Assembly (NCBI GenBank): GCA_964567125.1
Contig: CAZMLC010000091.1
Span: forward strand, 1-9,361
Direction of reading: 5' to 3'
DNA from: CAZMLC01 sp964567125
Lineage (GTDB): Bacteria; Verrucomicrobiota; Kiritimatiellia; RFP12; UBA1067
Length of the DNA stretch: 9,361 bases
Shown: positions 1 to 6,548 of the stretch, piece by piece
Numbering within the stretch: position 1 is the first letter of the stretch
How the letters are laid out: every line of letters starts with the position of its first letter
Made by a program: the position numbers and the translations under genes
Notes under the pieces: model-generated
Databases searched by the model: none
What the model was told of the DNA's origin: nothing
Seen by the model: only the letters and a program-made list of their open reading frames with translations

Positions 1-5
1 TATTG

Positions 6-44
6 ATTAACAATTCACTGTTAATTGAATTAGTTTTTACTAAT
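6..44. repeat. Two adjacent AT-rich inverted repeats
   Basis: Positions 6-12 (ATTAACA) and 19-25 (TGTTAAT) form a perfect 7-bp inverted repeat around a 6-base spacer. Immediately next to it, 29-34 (ATTAGT) and 39-44 (ACTAAT) form a perfect 6-bp inverted repeat around TTTT. Both are seen directly. They could be an operator for a gene beyond the left edge, or part of the transcript end of the Spy-like gene. The sequence alone does not decide between these. Confidence 0.4.
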
Positions 45-84
45 AAAAATTTGCGTTGCCGCGACAATTTAGGGGGCGGCAATG
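45..84 (-). terminator. Candidate rho-independent terminator for the Spy-like gene
   Basis: Reading leftward, a stem pairs 76-84 with 54-62. Its core, TTGCCGC against GCGGCAA, is a perfect 7 bp with a 13-base loop. The stem is followed, after three or four bases, by an A/T stretch that contains five T in a row on the minus strand (complement of 45-50). It lies about 70 bases past the stop codon of the gene at 156-584. The loop is long and the T-tract is slightly offset, so this is a moderate rather than textbook terminator. Confidence 0.4.
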
Positions 85-101
85 CAAGGTTGAAATCGAG
101 A

Positions 102-140
102 ACGCTGCGTGCAACCGTGTATCGCGGGTGCACGCGGTGT
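102..140. repeat. Strong imperfect hairpin downstream of the Spy-like gene
   Basis: Bases 102-113 pair with 129-140 (12 positions, two of them G-T wobbles). After one mismatch, 115-118 pair with 124-127 around a 5-base loop. The core GCGTGCA/TGCACGC is perfect. The wobbles are G-U only in a plus-strand RNA; in a minus-strand RNA they become C-A mismatches. The full fold is therefore better on the plus strand, while the 7-bp core forms on either. No T-run follows directly on either side. It may stabilise the 3' end of the leftward mRNA or act with the hairpin at 54-84. Confidence 0.4.
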
Positions 141-155
141 GTTCAAAGCAGCGTC

Positions 156-584
156 TTAAGGAGTTGTTGCGGGCTTTTTTGCCGGGTTCATTTTGTTCTG
201 GAAACGTGCGCGCATCTGGTTGCGTTTCGCGTTCCATTTCTGCAGCTGCTCCGGTGTCAGGATCTTGCTCAGTTCAGGTTCGACCGCTGCGCGCAGGCTC
301 TGCATCTTAGCGGCCTTCTGTTCGCGGGAAAGGGTTGTGTCGTTGAAGATCGCGCTCATTTTGGTGCGCTGAGCTTCAAGAATCGGGGTTAGCTGCGCCT
401 TCTGGGCATCGGTCAAGTTGAGCTCCGCCATCATCTGCTGCGCCATGGGGCGGAGTCCGGGGCCTTGCTGCGCGCGCTGTGCCGGTGCCGAGGGTGCGGC
501 CACTTGACTGTAGGCCAAGGGGGCGATGACGGTACTGCATGCGATGAGCAGGGTTGCCCAGGTGTGTGAAACGGTGCTATTCAT
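156..584 (-). CDS. Spy/CpxP-like periplasmic LTXXQ-motif protein
   Basis: A small exported protein of 142 residues. Residues 1-26 look like a signal peptide (hydrophobic core TLLIACSTVIAPLA, likely cut after AYS). LIAC at residues 13-16 could be read as a lipobox, but the hydrophobic stretch runs past it, so a soluble periplasmic form is favoured. After a Pro/Ala/Gln-rich linker comes a helical, charged region with two LTxxQ motifs: LTDAQ at 57-61 and LTPEQ at 109-113. These are the hallmark of the Spy/CpxP/ZraP-type family, known as ATP-independent periplasmic chaperones or stress sensors. The C-terminal tail is basic (KKPATTP end). The ATG at 584 is chosen over an in-frame upstream start at 626 because GAAGGAG sits six bases before it and the signal peptide then begins properly. 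It is divergent from the protease gene. No CpxA/R-like partner is in view, so its stress input is unknown. Confidence 0.82.
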   Translation of the reverse strand: MNSTVSHTWATLLIACSTVIAPLAYSQVAAPSAPAQRAQQGPGLRPMAQQMMAELNLTDAQKAQLTPILEAQRTKMSAIFNDTTLSREQKAAKMQSLRAAVEPELSKILTPEQLQKWNAKRNQMRARFQNKMNPAKKPATTP

Positions 585-590
585 GTGAAT

Positions 591-597
591 CTCCTTC
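591..597 (-). promoter_or_regulatory. Ribosome binding site of the Spy-like gene
   Basis: The minus strand reads GAAGGAG here, six bases before the ATG at 584. This near-perfect Shine-Dalgarno sequence fixes the start at 584 and argues against the longer frame that opens at 626. Confidence 0.75.
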
Positions 598-692
598 GTG
601 TTTACAGGTGCGTCACCGCAGACCATCCGCGGCGACGCGCAATTCAGGCGGAACAGCGCTGATGAACGGTCAGCGGCAAATCCGATTGCAAA

Positions 693-721
693 ATTGTACG
701 GTGTTTGCTGCGCGTGTGCAA
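693..721 (-). promoter_or_regulatory. Candidate sigma-70 promoter for the Spy-like gene
   Basis: On the minus strand, TTGCAC (716-721) lies 17 bases before TACAAT (693-698). The -10 box matches the consensus at five of six positions; the -35 box is weak, keeping only TTG. It would give a leader of about 100 bases. The call is based on sequence likeness only, and promoters in this bacterial group are poorly charted. Confidence 0.33.
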
Positions 722-881
722 ACCGATTTTAGCGTTCGTAGACATATTGTGAATGGCGCTTTGCCCTCGACTCCTTTTCAAGCATGTGTTTTAATGAACG
801 AATACATATCGTGATTGAAGCGTTTTTTAACACATTTTCGGTTAAAGACGATTTGATTGCAAGGTGTGTGCAATTCGCAAC

Positions 882-885
882 GAGG
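882..885 (+). promoter_or_regulatory. Ribosome binding site of the M6 protease gene
   Basis: GAGG lies eight bases before the ATG at 894. It supports that start over the in-frame GTG at 864. The longer start would also place ten extra, non-signal-like residues ahead of the signal peptide. Confidence 0.5.
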
Positions 886-893
886 TCTCCCCG

Positions 894-3479
894 ATGGAAC
901 GATGGTTCAAAACGCTAGTGTTTTGTAGCATGTGTATTTTGCTCCAGCCCTTCATCGGGTTCTCCGCTCCGTTCGATCGATGGTTCGCCTTTACCCAGCC
1001 GGGCGGCGCGGTGATTGCTTTACATGGCCGGGGCGATGAATTTCATGCGACATTCGAAACGGCTGAGGGCTATACCGTCCTGTTTGACCAGACCAGGCAG
1101 GCCTACGTGTATGCAACGGTGGCCGCGGATGGGAAGGCGCTGGAACCGAGCGCGTGGGTTGCTGGACGCGATGACCCGCAGCTGCATGGCGTGCGCAAGC
1201 ATCTGCGCGGCGATCCGAAGACTACCCGGGATGCGGCGTTGAAACGATTCCAGCGCTGGGACTCTGTGACGCGCAACAGCATGCGCTGGCGCGAAAAAAA
1301 ACGGGCAGTCAATCTGCGTTTGAATCAGTCAACGTCTGCATCTGCCCCGGCAAGCGCGCCGATCGCCTTGTCGCCGCCTACTTTTTCCGTAACCGGAACC
1401 AAGGTCGGTCTTTGTCTGCTGATTGATTTCGATGACGATATGAACACGATTCCGCATGCGGAAATCGTGAATTTCTGCAATGGCGACGCCTATACGGGAT
1501 ATGGCAATAACGGATCAGTTAAAAAATATTATCAGGATAACTCGAAAAACCTGCTGACCTACACGAATATCGTGACCGCCTATATCCGTATCCCCAATTC
1601 CTTGCATCCGAAGAGTTATTACAACGATACGACCAAGGATTGCGGCGATCAGGGCAACCTGTTGATTCGCGATGCGTTGGCGGTCCTGCAGGAGCTGCCG
1701 AATTACGCGACGGAGATTGCGCCGGCCTTTTCAAATCTGACGCGCGATGCCAGCGGGTATGTGTCAGCCTGCAATGTCTTTTATGCAGGCGGTAATGGAG
1801 ATGTCTGGTCCTATGGGCTGTGGCCGCATTCCTGGTCGCTCTACAATGTCGGGTCGCAAACACTTGTTGCCGGGGTGAAGGTCTACGACTATCAGATCAC
1901 GAATATTGGAGGTTCGTTGGAGTTAGGCACGTTCTGTCACGAGAACGGGCATATGCTGTGCGGCTATCCGGACATCTATGATTACGATTATGACTCTACG
2001 GGCGGCGCTGGCAAGTTCTGCCTCATGAACAGCGGCGGGCATGGTGTCAATCCGGTGCAGATCTGTGCGTATTTGAAACGCGCTTCGGGCTGGGCGACAA
2101 CCATTGAACTGACGAGCAGTTCGCAGGTAACGGCCTCGGTGTCATCGTCGGGCACATATTTTAATCGCTTTTACCGCTATGCGAAACCCGGTGTATCTAC
2201 AGAGTATTACCTTATTGAAAACCGCAATCGCTCGCAACGCGATGCCAATATCCCGGCATCGGGCATCGCGATTTGGCATATCGATGAATTGGGCGACAAA
2301 GACAATCAGAGCATGGCCTACAATACAACGCATGCGAATTATGAGGTGACCCTCATTCAGGCGGACAACCTCTGGCATTTCCAGAACGACAGCAACTCCG
2401 GTGATGCGAACGATCTCTTTTATGCTGGGAATAGCGCGACCGCTTACAGCAATAAGTTCAACGATCAGACCACACCCGGTGCGCGCTGGTGGGATGGTTC
2501 ATCGTCGCTGGTGAACTGGTATTCGTTTAGCAGTGTTGGAACCACGATGACGTTTGAGGTGGCTCCTCCTTCCGTGCCGACGATCAACACCGTAACGCTG
2601 CCTTCAGGCTGGGCCGCGGTTCCGTATAGCACCACGTTTTCGGCCAACGGCGGAACGCTGCCGTATGTCTGGTCTGTCGTTTCAAATACGTTGCCGGAGG
2701 GACTGACGTTAGCCGTGGACGGTACGCTTTCGGGGACTCCGGTCCGTGCGACAAACAGCATGTTCTCTGTTCGGGTGACGAGTGCCAACGGCGAATCGTC
2801 TATAGGTACCTTTGCGCTCGCGATTTGTGGTCGCGCGGCGGTCCCGTTTACCGAAGGGTTTGAAGCCGGGGGCGCCATGCCGGCAGGATGGTCGCAGGAG
2901 TANNNNNNNNNNNNNNNNNNNNNNNNNNNNNNNNNNNNNNNNNNNNNNNNNNNNNNNNNNNNNNNNNNNNNNNNNNNNNNNNNNNNNNNNNNNNNNNNNN
3001 NNCAGATCGCCTTTGTTGGCGTGGCGCGATACGGATATGGGGTTTGCATTGATGATGTGAGCGTGACAGCCATGACCTCAGCCTACAGCACGTGGCAGAC
3101 CAATCGGTTTACCGCTGTGGAGATGCTGGCCGGCGAGATCACGGGCGATACGGCTGATCCCGACGGTGACGGTATCGCCAATTTGCTGGAATATGCGCAG
3201 GGGCTCGATCCGCGTTCACCGGATGCAAGCCCTTGGGGCTGGGCTGGCATCCAGAATGGCTTCATGCAGGTCAATTACCGTCAGAACAAACAGGCTTCGG
3301 ATATCGTCTTCGCGATGGAGTCCACGACCAACTTGGCGCAGGCCGTCTGGTCAACGCAGGCCATGACAGAGGTGTCGCGGTTTGACAGCAATACGTGGTG
3401 GTCGGTTACCATCAAGCACGATACGCCGGTTACACAGGCACCTGTTCGCCTGATGCGGCTGAAGGTGGGCCGGCAATAA
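894..3479 (+). CDS. Secreted M6-family (immune inhibitor A-like) zinc metalloprotease, interrupted by an assembly gap
   Basis: A large exported peptidase of 861 residues as drawn. Residues 1-25 are a signal peptide (MERWFKTLVF start, cut near GFSA). A propeptide-like region with FDRW and EGYTVLFD follows to about 150. The catalytic domain runs from about 170. The zinc site HENGH is at 349-353, with G357, D360 and YD at 362-363, and a Met-turn candidate CLM has its Met at 378. The M6-typical EYYLIENR (437-444) and IWHID (460-464) follow. Residues about 563-643 are a putative-Ig (He_PIG-like) module (GLTLAVDGTLSGTP). From 652 a choice-of-anchor-J-type module (GFEAGGAMPAGW ... YGYGVCIDDVSV) contains the N gap. 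A calcium-loop-like DPDGDGIANLLEYA begins at 755, followed by a C-terminal beta-rich segment. It is probably released or held at the cell surface to digest extracellular protein. Residue numbers after 669 depend on the placeholder gap length, and the frame across the gap is not proven. Confidence 0.88.
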   Translation: MERWFKTLVFCSMCILLQPFIGFSAPFDRWFAFTQPGGAVIALHGRGDEFHATFETAEGYTVLFDQTRQAYVYATVAADGKALEPSAWVAGRDDPQLHGVRKHLRGDPKTTRDAALKRFQRWDSVTRNSMRWREKKRAVNLRLNQSTSASAPASAPIALSPPTFSVTGTKVGLCLLIDFDDDMNTIPHAEIVNFCNGDAYTGYGNNGSVKKYYQDNSKNLLTYTNIVTAYIRIPNSLHPKSYYNDTTKDCGDQGNLLIRDALAVLQELPNYATEIAPAFSNLTRDASGYVSACNVFYAGGNGDVWSYGLWPHSWSLYNVGSQTLVAGVKVYDYQITNIGGSLELGTFCHENGHMLCGYPDIYDYDYDSTGGAGKFCLMNSGGHGVNPVQICAYLKRASGWATTIELTSSSQVTASVSSSGTYFNRFYRYAKPGVSTEYYLIENRNRSQRDANIPASGIAIWHIDELGDKDNQSMAYNTTHANYEVTLIQADNLWHFQNDSNSGDANDLFYAGNSATAYSNKFNDQTTPGARWWDGSSSLVNWYSFSSVGTTMTFEVAPPSVPTINTVTLPSGWAAVPYSTTFSANGGTLPYVWSVVSNTLPEGLTLAVDGTLSGTPVRATNSMFSVRVTSANGESSIGTFALAICGRAAVPFTEGFEAGGAMPAGWSQEXXXXXXXXXXXXXXXXXXXXXXXXXXXXXXXXXXQIAFVGVARYGYGVCIDDVSVTAMTSAYSTWQTNRFTAVEMLAGEITGDTADPDGDGIANLLEYAQGLDPRSPDASPWGWAGIQNGFMQVNYRQNKQASDIVFAMESTTNLAQAVWSTQAMTEVSRFDSNTWWSVTIKHDTPVTQAPVRLMRLKVGRQ
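2903..3002. other. Assembly gap (100 N)
   Basis: Exactly 100 unknown bases, the usual placeholder for a scaffold gap of unknown size. The codon entering it reads TAN after GWSQE. Related modules have a tyrosine at this point, so a stop is unlikely. The reading frame on both sides agrees if the gap is taken as 100 bases, which happens by chance one time in three. Confidence 0.98.
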
Positions 3480-3494
3480 GGCCGCCTATTACCG
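3471..3494. repeat. Inverted repeat across the two convergent stop codons
   Basis: CGGCAATA (3471-3478) and TATTACCG (3487-3494) are complementary except at one position, around an 8-base loop. The arms overlap the ends of both convergent genes, including most of their TAA codons. No T-run follows on either side, so it is at best a weak bidirectional terminator. Part of the symmetry comes simply from two facing TAA codons. Confidence 0.3.
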
Positions 3495-5126
3495 CCTGCC
3501 TGAATGCACGCCGGGGAAAAAGTAAAAATTCGGCTGCGCAAAGTAGTTGATCAATTCGATGAAGGAGTCAAACGCTTTGCGTTGTTCGCCTTGAATATAG
3601 GGACGGAGTACTTCAATCGGATAGTATTTCTCCAGGCCCAAACCATAATAAAAGAGATCGCGGCTGAAGGCTGCGCGCGAAGTCGTTGAACAGTATTGCT
3701 TAATGCTGGGATGCTGGGTGGCCAAAAGCGATGGGGGCAGTTGATAGTCGACAAAATAATGGACGCTGTTGATATAGAACTGATCGCGTGTCCAATAAAA
3801 AACCGGAATCAGGCAGAGGCAGAGCAGGAGCGGTTTTGTCCAGCGGTTCAGTCGCTGCACGATGGTGTCGAGTACCCACAGGAACGGGAACGCGAGGAGC
3901 ATCGCATAAAAGATGAAATAGCGGGGACCGTAGCACCACTTGCCGTCAGCCATGTTGTAGACGAGCAGGAGATAGACGCCGGGAATGACGGCGGCGAGAA
4001 TCAGCAGGGCGTCAAACAGGCGGCGGCGGGCGAAGAAGGCGAAGCATCCCAGACCGAGCAACGCATAGGGGTAGACGCGGAACAGGTTGAAATCGTTGCC
4101 GCTGAAATGGAGCAGGAATGACTTGGTGTTCGGCCAGAAATAACAGAGCCCGAACTTCGTCTGAGGCGTGCCGTCATTGGCGAGCCACTGCATGTATCCG
4201 CTGTCAAACGGCGAGCCGAAGCGCAGCGTGTTGGTGGTGAACAGAATCGCGAAGACGAGTATCCAGGGAAGCACTAGGGTGAACAGATAGCGGGGCCAGT
4301 GATGTGCAAAGCTGATCAAGGGACGCATCAGTAGAGGCGCCTGGACACGGTCGCGGTCGGTGAAGAAGGCCAGAACCGAAAAGGCAAAGCCCAGGACGAC
4401 GAAGCTGCTCTTCATGAGGACGAGTGCGCCGCTCCACAGCGTGGAGGCGAGCAGATGGCCCCAGCATCCCGCGGAGTTATCATCCTTTTTGCGCAAAGCA
4501 GCGAAGGCGAAAATATGGAAGCATGCACCGCAGAAGGCCAGTAGCTGATAGATTTCCAGCGCGGGGGCACGCAGATAGTGCCAGAGAAAGGTTGAATAGA
4601 TGGTCGCAAGCGTAAAGCCGCAACAGAGCCACGGGGAGGACGAGAAAAAGCCGGCAAGCCGGAAAAGATAGAAGACCGTGAAAATACCGAAGATTAGATT
4701 ATAGATGAAGAGCTTGAGGTAGAAGGATCCCGCCTGATTATTGATATCAAAGGTGGGAGTTGTCGCCATTTCCGCGAAAATGGGAGGCAGGAAGGCCACG
4801 GTGTAAAAGATGCCGTATTTTGAATGGAATCGTTGCTGAGCGTCATTCGAAAAAAAATATTGGCCTTTCGGTGCATCGAATCCTGTGATTTGCGCGCGCG
4901 CCGTATAAGGGATGCCGAGTTCGCCATGTTTGGCCAGATAGATGGATTCAAGGCGTGGCACAAAGTTGTCGCCAGGATAAGGGAAGCGCGGCAATGTGAT
5001 CACGGCGATAACGGCAAAGGTGAAGAGCGTTACCAGAAGCGCTTTGCGGCTGGACGGCGTACGCGGTGCCGCCGCGGAGGAGGGGACGGTTGTTGGTGAT
5101 GGCGCTGTGTGCGGTGTCGACTTCAT
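3489..5126 (-). CDS. Polytopic membrane protein, GT-C glycosyltransferase-like
   Basis: A 545-residue protein with a short Pro/Ser/Thr-rich cytoplasmic tail (1-28), a first membrane helix near 29-46, and roughly ten further hydrophobic segments to about 445. It ends in a soluble, aromatic-rich domain of about 100 residues. The first outer loop has acidic residues (PGDNF, D53; E60), as GT-C enzymes do. KYGIFYTVAF (103-112), RFGSPFDSGY (302-311) and WCYGPRYF (397-404) resemble blocks I associate with lipid-carrier-dependent GT-C-like proteins. Such enzymes move a sugar from a polyprenyl-phosphate donor to an acceptor on the outer face of the inner membrane. Donor and acceptor cannot be read from sequence. 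It is the last gene of the operon: its ATG overlaps the flavoprotein stop as ATGA, with AAAGGG six bases upstream, which suggests translational coupling. A polymer ligase or an uncharacterised membrane protein are alternatives. Confidence 0.68.
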   Translation of the reverse strand: MKSTPHTAPSPTTVPSSAAAPRTPSSRKALLVTLFTFAVIAVITLPRFPYPGDNFVPRLESIYLAKHGELGIPYTARAQITGFDAPKGQYFFSNDAQQRFHSKYGIFYTVAFLPPIFAEMATTPTFDINNQAGSFYLKLFIYNLIFGIFTVFYLFRLAGFFSSSPWLCCGFTLATIYSTFLWHYLRAPALEIYQLLAFCGACFHIFAFAALRKKDDNSAGCWGHLLASTLWSGALVLMKSSFVVLGFAFSVLAFFTDRDRVQAPLLMRPLISFAHHWPRYLFTLVLPWILVFAILFTTNTLRFGSPFDSGYMQWLANDGTPQTKFGLCYFWPNTKSFLLHFSGNDFNLFRVYPYALLGLGCFAFFARRRLFDALLILAAVIPGVYLLLVYNMADGKWCYGPRYFIFYAMLLAFPFLWVLDTIVQRLNRWTKPLLLCLCLIPVFYWTRDQFYINSVHYFVDYQLPPSLLATQHPSIKQYCSTTSRAAFSRDLFYYGLGLEKYYPIEVLRPYIQGEQRKAFDSFIELINYFAQPNFYFFPGVHSGRR

Positions 5127-6544
5127 GCGTTTCCCTTTAATCCGGCTTTATCGATGGTTGACGATTCCTGATATTCATCGTCGGTATTGATGGACCACAG
5201 ATCGTGCGAGGGGCCGCGGATAATGTTGTCAGCCGCCAGGAGACCCATGAGGATGCTGTGATCCTGATTGTTGTACTTGAACGATCCATAGCGTCCGATG
5301 AGCGCGAGGTTCTTGATGGTTTTCACGTACGTCACGACGGGCGCGAGCCATGCCTTATAGCCGCAGGCGTAGACGGGATACGAATATTCGAGGCGCACGA
5401 CATGGCCATTCAGGACGCGATGTTTCCCCAGCAATCCGGAAGCCGTGAATTCGGCGCGTGCTTTTTCAATGAGCGTGGCATCCTTCGCCTGCCAGAGCGC
5501 ATCGTCGCTGTAACACCAGTATTCCAGCGCAACAATGGTTTCGGGATGCGTGCCGTAGAGCGAGGCTGTCCAGTTGCGGAAGTTCGTGATCCGTCCGGTA
5601 TCGAGTTCGGAAGAGTGGATGTAGAGCCAGTTGTCGTTAAAAAGATCGGCGCCATCAATCTGCAGAAAGACGAGGATCGTGTTGCGATAACGGAGCTTGT
5701 CGAGCGCAGCCTGGACTTGTTGCGGCCGGTCAGGAATGCGGCTGACCAGCTGCGTGATGGGCATGGTCGAGATGATATGATCGTATGCTCTTTGCGTGCC
5801 ATCCGCGCATTCGATAGCCGTCGCGCGTCCATCCTGGATGATGACGCGATGGACCTGCGTATTGAGGTGGATCGTGCCACCATTTTTCTGACAGGCATCC
5901 GCCATGCGTTGATAGATTGTGCCTGTCCCTCCGAGGGGATAGGCAAATTGGTCCACGAGCGTCTTGTGTTTGTTGCGACTTAATCCGAGCGCGCTTTTGA
6001 TGGCCTCCAGCAGCGAGAATTTTTTGATGCGCTGCGCTGCGAAATCCGCATCCAGCTGTGCGCAGGGAATACCCCACAGCTTCTCGCTGTACGTTTTGAA
6101 GAAGATGGAGAAGAGCCGCCGGCCAAACCGTTTGACGACCCATTCCTCAAAGGTCGGGACCGCGCTCAAGGGCGTGGGTACAAGGAGTTCTTTGGCGTAA
6201 CTGAAGACGCAACGCAGGGCCTCGAAGATGCCGAGATTTTTGAGCGCGTTGAACGGTTTCAGCGGGTAATAGAAGAATTTTCCCTTGTAGAAGATGCGCG
6301 TCAGGCGATTGACCATCTCATAGTCTTTGCGCGCAACCTCCAGCCAGACGCTGTTTATACGCGGATCACCGCTGAAAAAACGATGCGGTCCCAGGTCGAC
6401 TTTCTGCCCCCAGAGGTCAATGGTTTTCGCCATGCCGCCGACGGTGTCCTGTTGTTCGTAGACATCGACTTCGATGCCTGCTTTTGTCAATTCGTATGCT
6501 GCGGTCATGCCCGCAGGTCCTGCTCCAATAATGCCGATTTTCAT
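5123..6544 (-). CDS. UDP-galactopyranose-mutase-like FAD-dependent oxidoreductase
   Basis: A 473-residue flavoprotein. The N-terminus is a Rossmann FAD site: GAGPAG at 7-12, an acidic residue at the end of strand two (VDVYE, E30), and VGGMAKT at 35-41. GPHRFF (52-57) resembles the GPHIF block of UDP-galactopyranose mutases, where the histidine lies against the flavin. The C-terminal GRYGSFKYNNQDHS (417-430) closes the FAD site and resembles the NQDHS block I recall from eukaryotic-type mutases. FRNW (322-325) and a YPVYACGY block lie between. The fold is that of the amine oxidase/UGM superfamily, so the automatic label 'protoporphyrinogen oxidase' is likely but probably misleading. The cytoplasmic role is inferred as interconversion of nucleotide-sugar ring forms or a related redox-neutral reaction, feeding the GT-C-like gene downstream. 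It starts four bases after the GH172-like stop with no clear Shine-Dalgarno sequence, so it is probably translated by coupling. Confidence 0.78.
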   Translation of the reverse strand: MKIGIIGAGPAGMTAAYELTKAGIEVDVYEQQDTVGGMAKTIDLWGQKVDLGPHRFFSGDPRINSVWLEVARKDYEMVNRLTRIFYKGKFFYYPLKPFNALKNLGIFEALRCVFSYAKELLVPTPLSAVPTFEEWVVKRFGRRLFSIFFKTYSEKLWGIPCAQLDADFAAQRIKKFSLLEAIKSALGLSRNKHKTLVDQFAYPLGGTGTIYQRMADACQKNGGTIHLNTQVHRVIIQDGRATAIECADGTQRAYDHIISTMPITQLVSRIPDRPQQVQAALDKLRYRNTILVFLQIDGADLFNDNWLYIHSSELDTGRITNFRNWTASLYGTHPETIVALEYWCYSDDALWQAKDATLIEKARAEFTASGLLGKHRVLNGHVVRLEYSYPVYACGYKAWLAPVVTYVKTIKNLALIGRYGSFKYNNQDHSILMGLLAADNIIRGPSHDLWSINTDDEYQESSTIDKAGLKGNA

Positions 6545-6548
6545 GCTG

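Larger units (their letters stand above)
585..893. other. Divergent intergenic region
   Basis: This 309-base region lies between the leftward Spy-like gene and the rightward protease gene. It should hold both promoters. A plausible leftward promoter is listed separately. For the rightward gene I found AT-rich stretches around 770-860 but no convincing pair of -35 and -10 boxes. I see no gene or RNA element in it. Confidence 0.6.

Noticed and set aside
864..893. A GTG start at 864 for the M6 protease
   Set aside because: It would add ten non-signal-like residues before a well-formed signal peptide. The ATG at 894 has GAGG eight bases upstream.
3144..3206. Dockerin domain in the protease C-terminus
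   Set aside because: Only a single DxDxDG-type loop is present (DPDGDGIANLLEYA). Dockerins need two such repeats, and no cohesin is in view.
5204..5983. A 259-codon plus-strand frame antisense to the flavoprotein gene
   Set aside because: Same reason: the sense frame carries FAD-family motifs, and the antisense frame shows no family likeness or ribosome binding site.
5123..6544. Protoporphyrinogen oxidase (haem synthesis)
   Set aside because: The fold is shared, but the GPH and NQDHS blocks and the operon with a glycoside hydrolase and a GT-C-like protein fit a sugar role better. No haem gene is nearby.
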